Source of the DNA: Paenibacillus sp. L3-i20 | GTDB taxonomy: Bacteria > Bacillota > Bacilli > Paenibacillales > Paenibacillaceae | NCBI RefSeq assembly: GCF_022180385.2 | Contig: NZ_BQME02000002.1 | Coordinates: forward strand, 1,922,001 to 1,986,000 | Direction of reading: 5' to 3' | Length of the DNA stretch: 64,000 nt | In this document: positions 55,301 through 63,977 of the stretch, piece by piece | How positions within the stretch are numbered: the stretch's first letter is position 1 | Layout: each line of letters opens with the position of its first letter | Position numbers and translations under genes: made by a program | The notes under the pieces: model-generated | The model's input: only the letters and a program-made list of their open reading frames with translations | What the model was told of the DNA's origin: nothing | Database searches by the model: none

Positions 55301-56131
55301 ATCGTTGACATAACCTTCATTTGTAATGGCCAAAATAATTCGAATGGCAAGGGCTGCTGCAAAACTACCAAATAAAAGAATAGGAAGCCATTTCCTGCGT
55401 CTTTCAAGCCAAAGTTGATCTCTAAATAATTTAGTGTAGATGGCAGCAAAGAGCAGCGTAAATAATACTGCAATGAGTAACGGTTTCAAGATAGAAACTG
55501 TTACCTGTTGCTCTTTTGCTTTCTCTCCCTCTACTTGGGAAGCTTCAAGTAAAAATACTGCAGCTCCTTCTGGTGCTGAAGACACTTCTTCCACCGAAAG
55601 GGCATCAAACCACGCCTTGCCTTTGTTAATACTCCCATAACCGCCTAAACTGGCGCCAACCATTAATTCCTTTTGCCCCTTGCCTGTTTTACCGTAATAC
55701 TCTAAAAATGTCCACGCACCGCTCGTTCCATGAATCTGCGGATACTGCACAGCCACTCCATCAACGTATAAATGTGCACCAATTGCGTTAGCACTTATTT
55801 CTTCTGATTTTATATAACCCGAGAATCGATACAGTTTATTTTCTTTAACTTTTACCTTCTGCACGAATCGAGCATGATTTTCACTGTTATTTTGTATAAC
55901 TATCGACGAAGCGCCTGAATATGGATCTTCCGAGTCAATTCCATATGTTGTCGCACCTTCATCCTTTACCCACGCTGCTTTTATCCAATGTTTAGGCATT
56001 TTATTATCAATCTGTTCAAAGTCGCCATTAACTAATAAATTTTCAGCGGCATAGCTCGTAAATCCTGGCAGAAGCAGGAAGAGCAAGAGCATAACAATAA
56101 TCGTACGGGAAACGCCATTACTCATCTCCAT
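52310..56131 (-). CDS. Giant membrane glycosyltransferase (two GT-C modules, PMT-like C-terminus)
   Basis: 1273 residues, about twice a usual PMT. Order: signal peptide; carbohydrate-binding-like domain (LLVNGDFEQIDNKMPKHW); a first GT-C region with many helices (DYPPGYIYVLFILGHLK); a soluble discoidin-like domain (about 730-800, QSFYVDLGEPKRLERITSLGG); a second GT-C region resembling protein mannosyltransferase (DEIYHARTAYEHI, THPPLGKLIIALGIKLFG, RIAGTVFG). It likely uses the lipid-linked sugar from the GtrB product. ATG at 56131 follows AAGGGG. Confidence 0.82.
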   Translation of the reverse strand: MEMSNGVSRTIIVMLLLFLLLPGFTSYAAENLLVNGDFEQIDNKMPKHWIKAAWVKDEGATTYGIDSEDPYSGASSIVIQNNSENHARFVQKVKVKENKLYRFSGYIKSEEISANAIGAHLYVDGVAVQYPQIHGTSGAWTFLEYYGKTGKGQKELMVGASLGGYGSINKGKAWFDALSVEEVSSAPEGAAVFLLEASQVEGEKAKEQQVTVSILKPLLIAVLFTLLFAAIYTKLFRDQLWLERRRKWLPILLFGSFAAALAIRIILAITNEGYVNDIALFVFWSEHVVKEGISGFYHTDIFVDYPPGYIYVLFILGHLKEWLGITQGSSGILLLYKLPAIAADLLAAAFIFRIAKKKLSSITAVGLAILWLFNPAIIVDSAAWGQVDSVFALVLVLAISGIAERRFGKASVWYAIAALIKPQAFIFMPVLLLAFIIHKKWRAVAVSAYYGFGTFIFLSLPFFWSQGGLIGLFNLYKETLSSYPYATLNAFNLYSLSNANWKPITENWLFMSYQSWGNLFILVAVVLAVYFAFASAKRDGEREDRSFFIAMILISVVFIVVTKMHERYMFPIMLLSIFAYIQSLDRRILHLFFGFSITNFINMSYVLAYSKDTSNVPMDGIVIVCSTVNIGLLLYTLYVGYDRYKRGNLLTLEQKSSEEKEKEDDLILSDFENEGLESSKPKEKLLKRKDWYWMVCITAIYAIVAIAGLGSMKGPVTDWQPDAMGQSFYVDLGEPKRLERITSLGGVGTGKYKYEFGMTPDNWTNTLEVDNNHVAVFSWRSQKIDQEARYVKLTVTETGFSMLELAFYEAGSKVPLPIVAINGEQSGEPRRGSLDALFDEQDLMVYNHNYMKGSYFDEIYHARTAYEHIEGIVAYENTHPPLGKLIIALGIKLFGLNPFGWRIAGTVFGIAMIPIMYLMAKRIFKKTAYAAFAGGLLAVDFMHFTQTRISTIDVYGVFFIMLMFYFMNKYAAMNFYRQKIAATFVPLGLAGLFFGLGVASKWIVLYGGAGLAIMLAISLIERYKEYKAAKRMLKRGTTDTKMDEAVLRRMITVFPKYTLMTLAVCLIFYIAVPAGIYALSYIPVLSVMEGGFTLKALVEYQVHMFSYHSKLVSSHPFSSSWWEWPFIQRPLWYYSGSELAAGMKSTIVAMGNPIIWWTGIITMLITIPLSIKRRDKAVYMLWIAFLSQYVPWMLVTRETFIYHYFAMVPFSILSIVYIFMVIEEKKPAFSRIRNIFMLAALGLFIMFYPALSGMTVSKWYVDTWLRWFPSWLF

Positions 56132-56231
56132 CACAATCCCCTTCTATATCCAACAAATATAATATGTATTACAAACTCATTATCACTTTATCGAATGCAA
56201 TCCCTAAGGTCAATTAAAATAACAAAAAACA

Positions 56232-56264
56232 ACAAAAAACTGACTAGCACTTAGGCAAGTCAGT
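56232..56264 (-). terminator. Intrinsic terminator after yhcN-like gene
   Basis: CTGACT / AGTCAG stem with inner GC pairs, followed on the minus strand by TTTTTTGTTGTTTTTTG. Confidence 0.75.
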
Positions 56265-56284
56265 CTTATAGCCACAACTATCTT

Positions 56285-57016
56285 TTACTCGATTAATCCT
56301 GCTTTCTTTCTGCTCGTTTGTGAACTATTTAACCCGCTTTTCGGTGGAGCAACAGGAAATACTCTCTCTGCTAATGCGTTAAATTCCATAACATAATTTT
56401 GTACTGGATAACCCATATTCACATCGTTCATATAGGCATTCATTCGGCCGACAAAGTCTGGATGAGCTGACACATAAACATGGTCTATATGTGGCCTTAT
56501 TTTTTTTACAACTGCTGCGATTTCTGATACAAGCTCGTCCGTTAACCTCTCTTGCCCCGTAGACAGGCTGCTCATTTTTTTCCCAGTTGCAGCACCTTCC
56601 TTACCAAATAATCCAATGTTCGTTCGGCTCATCATTTTGCTGTTAGCTTTTTGATCCTTCTCTACCAGTGAAACTGCAACATAAGCGTTATTATCGGCTA
56701 ACATGACGTACGATGATTTTACTGCCTCAATCCCTTGCAATCTGTCGGCAATGTATCCGCTCATTTCTAAATGATAATTTTTATGAGACCCGACAAGATT
56801 ATTACTATTTAACCTTCGCCCATTAACACGGTTTCGTTCGTTCATTCCATCGTCAGCGAAACGTTTATCTCGCAGGAACTCTCCTCCCGAATGATCATTA
56901 ATGTTATTTGTGCGAATATTTTTGTTACCCAAATCACCTTGCTTGTCCATACTACAGCCATATAACATCGTCCCGAGCAAAAGACTTGCTGATAGAACGG
57001 TCCATTTTTTATGCAT
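56285..57016 (-). CDS. YhcN/YlaJ-family sporulation lipoprotein
   Basis: 243 residues: lipobox MLYGC, Asn-rich segment, then the YhcN/YlaJ core (DRLQGIEAVKSSYVMLADNNAYVAVSL, IRPHIDHVYVSAHPDFVGRMNAY). Family members lie in the spore membrane or cortex. GGGGG precedes ATG. Confidence 0.85.
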   Translation of the reverse strand: MHKKWTVLSASLLLGTMLYGCSMDKQGDLGNKNIRTNNINDHSGGEFLRDKRFADDGMNERNRVNGRRLNSNNLVGSHKNYHLEMSGYIADRLQGIEAVKSSYVMLADNNAYVAVSLVEKDQKANSKMMSRTNIGLFGKEGAATGKKMSSLSTGQERLTDELVSEIAAVVKKIRPHIDHVYVSAHPDFVGRMNAYMNDVNMGYPVQNYVMEFNALAERVFPVAPPKSGLNSSQTSRKKAGLIE

Positions 57017-57195
57017 GAGATAACCCCCTCATCAGATTCCACAGCAATGTTCTATTCGAAAGCATGTGCTTATCGTTCGCAATACTTATCCCTCATATTC
57101 AGCAGATTGACATCTGGATGTAAATTCAATATGATTGGTATCAAGTATTAGTATCAGGTGCTAAAATATACACAATAGTAAAGGGCGTGCTGCGA

Positions 57196-58206
57196 ATGAC
57201 TTCTCATAATAAGGGAGAACTACTACGGTCCAATGCTAAAATAACAGCGATCGGTACTTATGTGCCCGAACGTAAGTTGACTAACGAGGATTTAGAGAAA
57301 CTTGTAGAAACGAGTGACGAGTGGATTGTTCAACGAACGGGTATTCACGAACGCCGCATTGCCGCTGAGAATGAATTTACGAGTGATCTTATATTTAGCG
57401 CCATTACGAATATGATTGACCGATATTCCGTCAACATCGAAGATGTTGATTATATTATTGTAGCAACATCAACTCCCGATACCATCTTTCCAAGCATGGC
57501 AGCCAGAGTACAGGAACGCTTCGGTGTAACCAATTGCGGAACGATTGATATTCAAGCAGCGTGTGCTGGATTTACCGCAGGACTCCAGCTTGGGAACGGT
57601 ATGCTTTTGACAGGCATGTATAGAAAAATTTTGGTAGTCGGGGCAGATGCTCTATCAAAAATAACCGATTATTCGGATCGTACGACATGTATCATATTTG
57701 GCGATGGTGCTGGAGCTGTAATGATGGAGAGAACATCTCAGGAACAATCAAGCTTTATTGCCACTTATTCTGACACGGATGGCAGCGGCGGTCACAACGT
57801 TTACCTTAATAATTTGTCAGCGTCTATAGGTGAACATCCAATTGCAACAAACGGAAAGCTTGTCCAGAACGGCAGGGAAGTTTATCGCTGGGCGATTAGC
57901 AGCGTTGCTGAAGGGGTTAGGAAGCTCATTCATTTAAGTGGACTTACAATAGAAGAGATTGATTGGTTCGTACCGCATAATGCCAATCAACGCATTATTG
58001 ATGCTCTAAACGAGCGCATTGGGTTTAAAGAGGATCAATCGTTATCAAGTATTGCCCATTACGGCAACACTTCTGCTGCTTCGATTCCACTTGCTTTAGA
58101 TGATGCAATAAAAGATGGACGAGTACAAAATGGTCATACATTGTTGCTTCATGGATTCGGTGGAGGCTTAACCCAAGCCGGAGTCGTTCTTCGCTGGACC
58201 CTATAA
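57196..58206 (+). CDS. fabH: Beta-ketoacyl-ACP synthase III
   Basis: 336 residues with the Cys-His-Asn triad: DIQAACAGFTAG (Cys), VPHNANQRI (His) and YGNTSAASIP (Asn). It starts fatty acid synthesis by condensing acyl-CoA with malonyl-ACP. ATG at 57196 has AAAGGG upstream. It stands alone, without other fab genes, so it may be a second or specialised copy. Confidence 0.88.
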   Translation: MTSHNKGELLRSNAKITAIGTYVPERKLTNEDLEKLVETSDEWIVQRTGIHERRIAAENEFTSDLIFSAITNMIDRYSVNIEDVDYIIVATSTPDTIFPSMAARVQERFGVTNCGTIDIQAACAGFTAGLQLGNGMLLTGMYRKILVVGADALSKITDYSDRTTCIIFGDGAGAVMMERTSQEQSSFIATYSDTDGSGGHNVYLNNLSASIGEHPIATNGKLVQNGREVYRWAISSVAEGVRKLIHLSGLTIEEIDWFVPHNANQRIIDALNERIGFKEDQSLSSIAHYGNTSAASIPLALDDAIKDGRVQNGHTLLLHGFGGGLTQAGVVLRWTL

Positions 58207-58214
58207 TAAATAAT

Positions 58215-58238
58215 AGAGAATGCTCTTCAGCATTCTCT
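58215..58238. terminator. Bidirectional terminator between fabH and thiO
   Basis: AGAGAATGC TCTTCA GCATTCTCT, a 9-bp perfect stem between convergent genes. Confidence 0.7.
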
Positions 58239-58247
58239 CACATATGG

Positions 58248-59366
58248 TTAGGTGAATCTATTTGGGGAGAAAGGCAATAAGCTTGTATGATGCATGTTTC
58301 CGTCAAGCATATCACCTACTAATCGAGCAGTGACTGGACTAAGTAAAATACCATTGCGATAATGACCGGCAGCCATTATAACGGATTTTTTACCACCTAC
58401 TGTACCTAGTAGCGGTAACCCGTCAGTCGTTGCTGGTCTAAGTCCAGCCCATCGATGTGCCGTATCTCGAGCAGCTAGAAATGGAAACCATCGTTCACTG
58501 CTCTTAACCAATCGATTGATTCCTTTCTCCGTCACACTCGTCTGGAATCCTGCCACATCCTCTGATGCTCCACAGACGATGCGACCATTTCTTTTGCCTA
58601 CCCAGTAGGCTTGACTTGAGAAGACCATATGTTTTAATTCTTCCATGCTGCCATCATAGGAACAAATTTGCCCTCTTATCGGATGTATAGGTATTGTGAT
58701 GCCTAACCAGTGTTCAAACATTCCAGACCATGCACCTGAGCAAATGACAGCTCTTTCCGCACGGACAGCTCCTAATAACCCACTAGTCAGAACTGATACT
58801 TCTCCTTCTTCACTAAGATCGAGCGATAATATATTACCCGCACATTCGAAAAATTTGACGTCCAGTTTTCTACATGCTAACTCCAATGCTTCCACGAGCT
58901 TAGGTGCATAAACATGACTTTCTTCCGGATAATAAATGGCTGCGATAGCTTCTTTAGAAAGATTCGGCTCAAGATTATGTAATACAGAACCTTCAATAAG
59001 CTCCGCTTTTGCGCCCCATTCATTATGCCAGCGTAGTCTGGAGTGGATAGGCAATAAATCCGCTTCGTGTTGAAATACGTTTAAACTGCCGCTCCTTAAC
59101 CACTGGGCGGAAATACCTGAATGCTGCTCCACTTTATTAATCCAATCAGGGAACTGTTTCAAGCTGCTTAAACAAAGTCCAAAAAAAGCATCTGGTTGCT
59201 CTGTATTTTCAGAAAAAGGTGCCAACATCCCGGCAGCAGCTCCAGAAGCTTGACCCCCTAACCGTTCGGGCTCCACTAATGTTACGTTATATCCTCTGCA
59301 TGCAGCTTCGAATGCACAAGATAAACCAATGATTCCGCCCCCTAAGATGAGCACTGTCCCGGACAT
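58248..59366 (-). CDS. thiO: Glycine oxidase ThiO
   Basis: 372 residues, FAD-dependent amine oxidase with GGGIIGLSCAFEAA at the start, GQASGAAAGMLAPF, and HRWAGLRPATTDGLPLLG, GHYRNGILLSP near the end. It supplies dehydroglycine for the thiazole ring. Last gene of the thi operon; its ATG shares one base with the thiG stop. Confidence 0.92.
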   Translation of the reverse strand: MSGTVLILGGGIIGLSCAFEAACRGYNVTLVEPERLGGQASGAAAGMLAPFSENTEQPDAFFGLCLSSLKQFPDWINKVEQHSGISAQWLRSGSLNVFQHEADLLPIHSRLRWHNEWGAKAELIEGSVLHNLEPNLSKEAIAAIYYPEESHVYAPKLVEALELACRKLDVKFFECAGNILSLDLSEEGEVSVLTSGLLGAVRAERAVICSGAWSGMFEHWLGITIPIHPIRGQICSYDGSMEELKHMVFSSQAYWVGKRNGRIVCGASEDVAGFQTSVTEKGINRLVKSSERWFPFLAARDTAHRWAGLRPATTDGLPLLGTVGGKKSVIMAAGHYRNGILLSPVTARLVGDMLDGNMHHTSLLPFSPNRFT

Positions 59367-60193
59367 TAGCCATTTCCTCCTGCTCCACTGCTGCGAGCGA
59401 ATTCCGGAAATAATGATCCCGCTTCATCGCTGCTTGCGGAAGCATATTTTTTCTTCGGTATACGACCTGCTTTATGGGCCATTCTGCCAGCTTCTATTGC
59501 GAGTGCAAAGGCTCTAGCCATTACAATTGGATTCTTAGCTTTCGCAATAGGTGTATTCGCCAAAACAGCCGCCGCACCAAGCTCCATTGCTTCCGCAGCA
59601 TCCTTCGGCGAGCCAATTCCCGCATCTACTATAATGGGTACTTTGGCATCTGCGATAATAAGGGAGAGATTATACGGATTAAGCAGTCCAAGCCCTGTCC
59701 CGATAGGCGATGCTCCAGGCATGACCGCTGATGCTCCCGCTTCCTCTAGTCTTTTGCACAAAATAGGATCATCTGAAGTATATGGCAAAACAACAAAACC
59801 TTCCTTTACGAGCTGCTCTGTTGCTTTTAATGTTTCAAATGGATCTGGTAGTAAAGTGATAGGACTGCCGCTTATCTCCACCTTAATCCAGTCGCCTAGA
59901 CCAGCTGCTCGTGCTAATTTGGCAATGCGAACAGCTTCCTCTGCCGTTCTTGCACCAGACGTATTAGGTAAATAAGTTAACGTCCGTTCACTGACGTGTT
60001 GGAGAATGGAATCGTCTTCAGCATATTCCAGATTTACCCTCCTAACCGCAAAAGTTATAACGTCCGTTCCTGAAGCATCGATCGCACCTTGTAGCACTGC
60101 TGGACTAGGAAAGCGACCTGTACCAAGAAAAAATCTAGAAGTTAACTGCTTTCCTCCTATTACAAAAGGCTCTGCACCAACATAGCGATCCAT
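59366..60193 (-). CDS. thiG: Thiazole synthase ThiG
   Basis: 275 residues. SRFFLGTGRFPS, WIKVEI (Schiff-base Lys), MPGASPIGTGLGLLNPYNL and VDAGIGSPKDAAEAMELGA are diagnostic. It forms thiazole phosphate from DXP, dehydroglycine and ThiS thiocarboxylate. ATG at 60193 has GGGGGTGG eight bases upstream; a longer frame reaching 60289 overlaps thiS. Confidence 0.94.
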   Translation of the reverse strand: MDRYVGAEPFVIGGKQLTSRFFLGTGRFPSPAVLQGAIDASGTDVITFAVRRVNLEYAEDDSILQHVSERTLTYLPNTSGARTAEEAVRIAKLARAAGLGDWIKVEISGSPITLLPDPFETLKATEQLVKEGFVVLPYTSDDPILCKRLEEAGASAVMPGASPIGTGLGLLNPYNLSLIIADAKVPIIVDAGIGSPKDAAEAMELGAAAVLANTPIAKAKNPIVMARAFALAIEAGRMAHKAGRIPKKKYASASSDEAGSLFPEFARSSGAGGNG

Positions 60194-60197
60194 GTCG

Positions 60198-61061
60198 TTA
60201 GCCACCCCCAACAAATTGAATGAGTTCAATTTTTGCACCATTTGATAACTCTGTATCAGACCACAATGAACGTTGAACAACTGCACCATCTAGTTCCAAC
60301 ACAAGTCGCTTGCTGCTTTGACCTAACTGCTCGATGAGCAGCGCAATATTATTAGCAGTAGTTGTATGCTTCTGTCCGTTCAGCGTAATCTCTTTTGCTG
60401 ATGAAATAATACTGGATGACTTCTGGGCAAACTCAATACGTTCACGTAACAATTTGCACATCTGCGCAGGATCATTGTCACCAACAACTGCTGAAACAGC
60501 ACATATTCGTAAAGCTCCGGCCGCTAAAACTTGATCTATATTTTGCAGTGTTATTCCACCGATTGCTACGAATGGAATTGAAACTTGATTTGAAGCTTCG
60601 GTGATATACGATGTTGTTACTGCTGCACGACCAGGTTTCGTATCTGTGGGGAATACTGGACCTACGCCAATATAATCAGCCCCTGCTCGCTGTGCCTCTA
60701 TCGCTTGTTTAATATTATGAGTCGATATACCAATAATTTTATTTGGACCAAGCAATGCTCGTGCTTGTTCAATCGACGTATCTTCTTGACCAAGATGAAC
60801 GCCATCGGCATCAACTTCAAGCGCTATATCAACATAATCGTTAACGATAAAAGGTACGTTATACTTTTTTGTTAACAATCTAAGTTGTTTCGCTTGCTCT
60901 AGCACTGTTTCCCGTGTTCCAGTTTTGTTTCGAAGTTGTAAAATATCTGCACCGCCGATAAGCGTCTGCTCCATTACTTCAAGGAGCGATCTTTCTGGAT
61001 GATTGTTTTCAGCTGTAATCACGTACAGTTGGAACTGACGCCAATTCGAACTAGCTGTCAT
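60198..61061 (-). CDS. ThiE-ThiS fusion (thiamine phosphate synthase plus sulfur carrier)
   Basis: 287 residues. Residues 1-210 are ThiE (LQLRNKTGTR, FIVNDYVDIALEVDADGVHLGQED, IGVGPVFPTDTK, VAIGGI). Residues 220-287 are ThiS (ITLNGQKHTTTANNIALLIEQLG) ending in FVGGG, so the C-terminal Gly-Gly used for adenylation and thiocarboxylation is free. The bifunctional protein links the sulfur carrier to the step that joins thiazole and pyrimidine. Flanked by thiF and thiG. Confidence 0.9.
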   Translation of the reverse strand: MTASSNWRQFQLYVITAENNHPERSLLEVMEQTLIGGADILQLRNKTGTRETVLEQAKQLRLLTKKYNVPFIVNDYVDIALEVDADGVHLGQEDTSIEQARALLGPNKIIGISTHNIKQAIEAQRAGADYIGVGPVFPTDTKPGRAAVTTSYITEASNQVSIPFVAIGGITLQNIDQVLAAGALRICAVSAVVGDNDPAQMCKLLRERIEFAQKSSSIISSAKEITLNGQKHTTTANNIALLIEQLGQSSKRLVLELDGAVVQRSLWSDTELSNGAKIELIQFVGGG

Positions 61062-61096
61062 CTCTTAGTCCTCCTCTGCCTATTGCGACTAGTCTT

Positions 61097-62182
61097 CTAT
61101 CTAATCAATTCACCAAGCAAATAATGCTCGCATAATTGGATTGCTTTAGCAGAATCTACAACACCTTGGACTAATACTCTTCCATCAGGAAAAAGCACCA
61201 AGCTTTCCCCGCTTCTTAAGCTCGCTTTGACTAAATAGCGATTTACAGTGAGCTCACAGTCCATTCCCTCAAGTTTTCTTCGCATCAAATCCAATTCTAT
61301 TTGATGAGGTAAAGTAACTTGAACAGAATCTCTTCCGCATAGCACAACCGTGCTCTCCATTTTGATTGGGGCAATCCGCCCTTCAGAAGCCCCTACTTTA
61401 CGATTGTTACGTGCAGCAGTATCACCACAATGTGAACATTGATTTGAGGGAGCTGGTAGACTAGATTCATGAAAATTAAATTTCCACAAATCTGCGCTGA
61501 CCAAAGACTGCCTAAGAGCATCTCGATTGCCGCTTAGCCATTTCAACACTTCAATTGTTTGAAGCGATGCTACAAATTCTACAGCAGGGGACAATACGCC
61601 GACTGTGGAACAATTATCCCCTTCATCTGTTGAATGTTCCTCGCCAATCAAACAACGTAAACAAGCTGTTTTGCCTGGTACAAGCATAGCGGACATTCCG
61701 TTTGAACCGGTAACACCTCCGTAAACAAACGGAATATTCAGTCCATAACAAACATCACTAAGCAGAAGTCTTGTAGCAGCATTATCCGTACCGTCCAGTA
61801 CAATATCTGCACCCTTTGCAAAGTGCCAAGCTGTATGTGCATTTACATCAGCTACATGAGCAACAATTTGAATCTGACTATTAATTAAGCGGAGCTTCTC
61901 CGAAGCAGCAACCGCTTTTGGCACTGCCGCTAACGCATCAGCTTCATTAAACAGTACTTGTCTTTGCAAATTGCTCGGTTCTACGAAATCTCGATCGATG
62001 ATTCTAACTTCTCCGACCCCAGCACGAACCATGTGTTGTGCAAGTGACGAACCTAATGCTCCACATCCGACAATGAGCACGCAGGATTGTTGAAATTCCA
62101 CCTGTCCATGGGGTCCAATTGGTGCAAACTTCGTTTGTCTCGAATACCGATCCTGCCACAAGATATCGGTTCCATTATGCAT
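61097..62182 (-). CDS. thiF: ThiF-type adenylyltransferase
   Basis: 361 residues. E1-like fold with RYSRQ, VGCGALGSSLAQHMVRAGVG, IDRDFVEPSNLQRQ, DGTDNAATR and paired CxxC zinc ligands (CLRC and CSHC). A C-terminal extension of about 80 residues follows. It adenylates ThiS. The start overlaps the thiC end by eight bases. Confidence 0.9.
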   Translation of the reverse strand: MHNGTDILWQDRYSRQTKFAPIGPHGQVEFQQSCVLIVGCGALGSSLAQHMVRAGVGEVRIIDRDFVEPSNLQRQVLFNEADALAAVPKAVAASEKLRLINSQIQIVAHVADVNAHTAWHFAKGADIVLDGTDNAATRLLLSDVCYGLNIPFVYGGVTGSNGMSAMLVPGKTACLRCLIGEEHSTDEGDNCSTVGVLSPAVEFVASLQTIEVLKWLSGNRDALRQSLVSADLWKFNFHESSLPAPSNQCSHCGDTAARNNRKVGASEGRIAPIKMESTVVLCGRDSVQVTLPHQIELDLMRRKLEGMDCELTVNRYLVKASLRSGESLVLFPDGRVLVQGVVDSAKAIQLCEHYLLGELIR

Positions 62183-63932
62183 AAATCGAACTCCCGGCCG
62201 CCTTAAATGAATCCGACTTTTCTTTCATGCCTGCTTCAATCGCTTCCGTTGTTTCCATCCCGTTCTTAGCCGCATAGTCCCGTATGTCCTGTGTAATGCG
62301 CATGCTGCAAAACTTCGGTCCACACATAGAACAAAAATGTGCAGACTTCGCTGCTTCCGCTGGAAGTGTCTCATCGTGATATGCCATTGCACGTTCTGGA
62401 TCAAGAGACAGATGGAACTGATCCCGCCATCTGAATTCAAAGCGAGCTTTCGAAAGTGCATTATCACGAAGCTTCGCATGAGGATGCCCTTTTGCTAAAT
62501 CGGCCGCATGGGCTGCAATTTTGTATGTTATAACGCCTTCCTTTACATCCTCCTTATTCGGCAATCCAAGATGCTCCTTCGGCGTAACATAACAAAGCAT
62601 TGCTGTCCCAAACCAACCGATCATTGCTGCTCCAATTGCTGAAGTAATATGATCGTATCCTGGTGCAATATCGGTCGTTAGTGGTCCAAGTGTATAGAAT
62701 GGAGCCTCGTCACAAACTTCCAATTGCCTCGTCATGTTTTCTTTGATCATATGCATCGGTACATGCCCTGGACCTTCAATCATTACTTGAACATCATGCT
62801 TCCAAGCTATCTTCGTAAGCTCACCTAACGTTTCGAGTTCTGCAAACTGTGCTTCGTCATTCGCATCCGCAATTGAGCCAGGACGCAGTCCGTCACCTAG
62901 CGAGAAGGAAACATCGTATTGCTTCATAATGAGACAGATGTCTTCAAAGTGTGTATATAAAAAGTTTTCCTTGTGGTGGGCTAGACACCATGCAGCCATT
63001 ATCGAGCCACCACGTGAAACAATGCCCGTTACCCGCTTCGCAGTTAGCGGAATATATCGAAGTAACACACCGGAATGAATAGTAAAATAGTCGACACCTT
63101 GCTCTGCTTGTTCGATCAAAGTGTCTCTGAACACTTCCCAGCTCAAATCTTCAGCATTGCCATTCACTTTCTCTAATGCTTGATAGATCGGCACTGTACC
63201 TACAGGTACTGGAGAGTTGCGTACAATCCATTCTCTTGTTGTATGTATGTTTTTCCCCGTCGATAGATCCATGATCGTATCAGCACCCCATCTAGTTGCC
63301 CAAGTCATCTTCTCAACTTCTTCTTCGATTGATGATGCAACTGCGGAGTTACCGATATTGGCATTAATCTTGACGTGGAACCCACGTCCAATAATCATCG
63401 GCTCACACTCTGGATGGTTTATATTTGCTGGAATAATGGCACGACCAATGGCCACCTCATCCCTAACAAATTCAGCAGACATACCTTCTCTGATCGCGAT
63501 ATACTCCATCTCTGGCGTTATAATACCTTTGCGAGCATAGTGCATCTGTGTAACATTCTGTCCTTCTTTTGCACGAAGCGGCCGTCTTGATTGTTGTGGA
63601 AATAGTTCAGCACCACGTGCAAGTGCTCTTTCTTCCGATGTGAAGCCATTATCTTCAGGCTTGATTTCTCTACCAGTATAGGATTCAACGTCTGCTCTCT
63701 CCGTAATCCATTCCTCTCTAAGTAGAGGAAGCCCTGCTCTTACATCAACCGTATATTCTGGATCAGTGTATGGACCGCTTGCATCATAGACACGTATAGC
63801 ATCATTTGCAATTTCTTCACCATTACGACCTTGGCTTGGCGACAGAGCAATTTCTCTCATTGGAACTGCTATAGACGGTTTTGACCCCGTAACATATACT
63901 TTGCGACTGCCTGGTAGTGGTGTTGTCAACAT
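62175..63932 (-). CDS. thiC: Phosphomethylpyrimidine synthase ThiC
   Basis: About 585 residues. PANINHPECEPMIIG, STGKNIHTTREWI, MIEGPGHVPMHMI, YDHITSAIGAAMIGWFG and the C-terminal CSMCGPKFCSM (CxxCxxxxC [4Fe-4S] motif) are diagnostic. This radical-SAM enzyme converts AIR to HMP-P. ATG at 63932 follows GGGAGG; the longer frame starts inside the leader hairpin. First gene of the operon. Confidence 0.95.
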   Translation of the reverse strand: MLTTPLPGSRKVYVTGSKPSIAVPMREIALSPSQGRNGEEIANDAIRVYDASGPYTDPEYTVDVRAGLPLLREEWITERADVESYTGREIKPEDNGFTSEERALARGAELFPQQSRRPLRAKEGQNVTQMHYARKGIITPEMEYIAIREGMSAEFVRDEVAIGRAIIPANINHPECEPMIIGRGFHVKINANIGNSAVASSIEEEVEKMTWATRWGADTIMDLSTGKNIHTTREWIVRNSPVPVGTVPIYQALEKVNGNAEDLSWEVFRDTLIEQAEQGVDYFTIHSGVLLRYIPLTAKRVTGIVSRGGSIMAAWCLAHHKENFLYTHFEDICLIMKQYDVSFSLGDGLRPGSIADANDEAQFAELETLGELTKIAWKHDVQVMIEGPGHVPMHMIKENMTRQLEVCDEAPFYTLGPLTTDIAPGYDHITSAIGAAMIGWFGTAMLCYVTPKEHLGLPNKEDVKEGVITYKIAAHAADLAKGHPHAKLRDNALSKARFEFRWRDQFHLSLDPERAMAYHDETLPAEAAKSAHFCSMCGPKFCSMRITQDIRDYAAKNGMETTEAIEAGMKEKSDSFKAAGSSIYA

Positions 63933-63934
63933 AA

Positions 63935-63977
63935 CAAAAAACCTCCCGAATGGAATTATTGGAATTCCACCTGGAGG
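63935..63977 (-). terminator. Leader terminator / ribosome-site-sequestering hairpin upstream of thiC
   Basis: Minus strand CCTCC ... GGGAGG (63977-63942), with inner TGGAAT/ATTCCA, then TTTTTT. The GGGAGG is also the thiC ribosome site. This looks like the expression platform of a TPP riboswitch whose aptamer would lie beyond the window. Confidence 0.6.
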
